Assembly (NCBI RefSeq): GCF_902459665.1
Contig: NZ_CABPSL010000027.1
Coordinates: forward strand, 1 to 55,888
Reading direction: 5' to 3'
Length of the DNA: 55,888 nt
DNA from: Pandoraea cepalis
Lineage (GTDB): Bacteria > Pseudomonadota > Gammaproteobacteria > Burkholderiales > Burkholderiaceae
A program made the position numbers and the translations under genes. The notes beneath the pieces are model-generated. The model worked only from the letters and a program-made list of their open reading frames with translations, ran no database searches and was not told the DNA's origin. This document shows positions 54,822 to 55,888 of this stretch, one piece after another. How positions within the stretch are numbered: position 1 is the first letter of the stretch; each line of letters starts with the position of its first letter.

Positions 54822-55856
54822 ATGAAAGCGCTGGTATTCCACGGTCCACAGCAAATCACGCTGGAGGACAGACCCATGCCGGAGGTGATCGCGCCAACCG
54901 ACGCCATCGTCCGCGTTTCCAAGACGACGATATGCGGTACCGATCTGCATATTCTCAAGGGCGACGTGCCGACGGTGGAGCCTGGGAGAATCCTGGGACA
55001 TGAGGGGGTAGGCGAGGTCGTTCAGACAGGCACCGCCGTGACCGCGTTCAAGCCCGGCGACCGCGTGCTGATTTCGTGCATTTCATCGTGTGGGAAGTGC
55101 GAGGCTTGCCGACGTGGCATGTATTCGCATTGCGCGGCCGGTGGCTGGATTCTCGGCAATCGGATCGACGGCACACAAGCCGAATATGTCCGCACGCCGC
55201 ATGCCGACACCAGTCTTTACCATGCGCCTGTGGGCATCGATGACGATGCGCTGGTCATGCTCAGCGATATTCTGCCGACCGGATTCGAGTGCGGCGTGCT
55301 CAACGGCAAAGTCAAACCGGGCGACAGTGTGGCGATTGTCGGCGCAGGTCCGATCGGCCTTGCGGCGCTGTTGACCGCGCAGTTCTTCACGCCCGCGCAA
55401 CTGATCGTTGTCGATCCGGATGCCTCGCGGCTGGAAGTGGCAACGCGACTCGGCGCCACGACGGTGCTGTCTCCCGGGCAAGCCGCCGAGGAGACCATCC
55501 GGAACCTGACCGGCGGGCGCGGCGTCGATACAGCTATCGAAGCCGTCGGCGTGCCGGCGACGTTCGAGCTATGCCAGGCGATCGTCGCCGCCGGAGGCGT
55601 CATCGCGAATGTCGGGGTGCACGGCAGCAAGGTCGATTTACATCTCGAGTCGCTGTGGGACAGGAACATCAGCATCACGACCCGGTTGGTCGACACGGCG
55701 GCAACACCGATGTTGCTCAAGACCGTGCAATCGGGACGCCTTTCTCCCAGCGTGCTGATCACCCACCACTTCTCGCTTGCCGAAATTCTCGACGCGTACC
55801 GGACATTTGGCGACGCCGCGAACACGCATGCGCTAAAGGTCATCATCTCGCCGTGA
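54822..55856 (+). CDS. Zinc alcohol dehydrogenase, second in cluster
   Basis: This 344-residue medium-chain dehydrogenase has TICGTDLHILKGDVP and LGHEGVG for catalytic zinc, the structural cluster CGKCEACRRGMYSHC and the Rossmann motif AIVGAGPIGLAAL. It is of the sub-group with alcohol dehydrogenases linked to hypoxic usp genes. The ATG at 54822 has CGGAG upstream; an alternative ATG at 54804 is less well placed. It shares a message with the tandem usp and ends 32 bases before the window edge. Confidence 0.9.
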   Translation: MKALVFHGPQQITLEDRPMPEVIAPTDAIVRVSKTTICGTDLHILKGDVPTVEPGRILGHEGVGEVVQTGTAVTAFKPGDRVLISCISSCGKCEACRRGMYSHCAAGGWILGNRIDGTQAEYVRTPHADTSLYHAPVGIDDDALVMLSDILPTGFECGVLNGKVKPGDSVAIVGAGPIGLAALLTAQFFTPAQLIVVDPDASRLEVATRLGATTVLSPGQAAEETIRNLTGGRGVDTAIEAVGVPATFELCQAIVAAGGVIANVGVHGSKVDLHLESLWDRNISITTRLVDTAATPMLLKTVQSGRLSPSVLITHHFSLAEILDAYRTFGDAANTHALKVIISP

Positions 55857-55884
55857 GGCGCGCGGCGCGCGGCGCGCGGCGCGC
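55857..55884. repeat. GGCGCGC tandem repeat at window edge
   Basis: Four perfect copies of GGCGCGC begin immediately after the dehydrogenase stop and continue as GGCG to the window end, so the true copy number is not visible. It is a simple-sequence tract, possibly unstable or an assembly edge. Confidence 0.8.
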
Positions 55885-55888
55885 GGCG

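Overview
The window is a GC-rich betaproteobacterial chromosome segment that looks like Burkholderiaceae, most probably Pandoraea or a close relative. That placement is inferred from gene content and from memory of protein families: a Burkholderia-type porin, a 2,2-dialkylglycine decarboxylase whose residues match the B. cepacia enzyme position for position, a low-oxygen usp/adh/Fnr cluster, and a full narGHJI set. No database search was possible.

Layout. 1-4280 is a graveyard of mobile DNA. It holds an IS91-type integrase and a twice-broken IS91 transposase, then a headless DDE transposase with an intact ExeA/TniB-like ATPase. It ends in an array of direct repeats that runs straight into the headless C-terminus of an amino acid permease. 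4802-12736 is a complete minus-strand histidine utilisation locus (hutC-U-H-T-I-G) with a palindromic HutC-type operator in front of hutU. 12901-17775 carries a D-amino-acid PLP enzyme, an MFS exporter, a LysR regulator, an SDR lacking the catalytic tyrosine, and a tautomerase. 17845-25635 holds a TonB receptor with tandem palindromic operators, the divergent dgdA/dgdR pair, an entericidin lipoprotein too short for ordinary gene calling, serine acetyltransferase and a chromate transporter.

25985-31172 is the most unusual part. An 1101-residue protein of unknown N-terminal architecture ends in what reads as a zinc-dependent nucleic-acid deaminase toxin domain (D997-x-E999 and C1029-x-x-C1032). 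It is followed by an ABC exporter and has no visible immunity gene. 31490-40365 is the anaerobic nitrate respiration operon narGHJI, then a parvulin isomerase and narK, behind a 317-base leader that can form alternative hairpins. 40448-45893 is a LysR-controlled uptake and catabolism set: porin, aromatic-acid-type MFS, EthD-like protein and zinc dehydrogenase.

45950-55856 reads as a low-oxygen response module. It contains a beta-CASP metallo-beta-lactamase, a DUF1488 protein, three universal stress proteins, a NarL-type response regulator, an Fnr-type regulator with all four Fe-S cysteines, two zinc alcohol dehydrogenases and a PAS/HisKA_3 kinase. Two consensus Fnr boxes (47791-47804 and 53882-53895) lie in front of its transcription units, so the local Fnr-like protein could control it directly. 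Together with nar, the right half of the window is equipped for life with little oxygen. No tRNA, rRNA or CRISPR array was seen.
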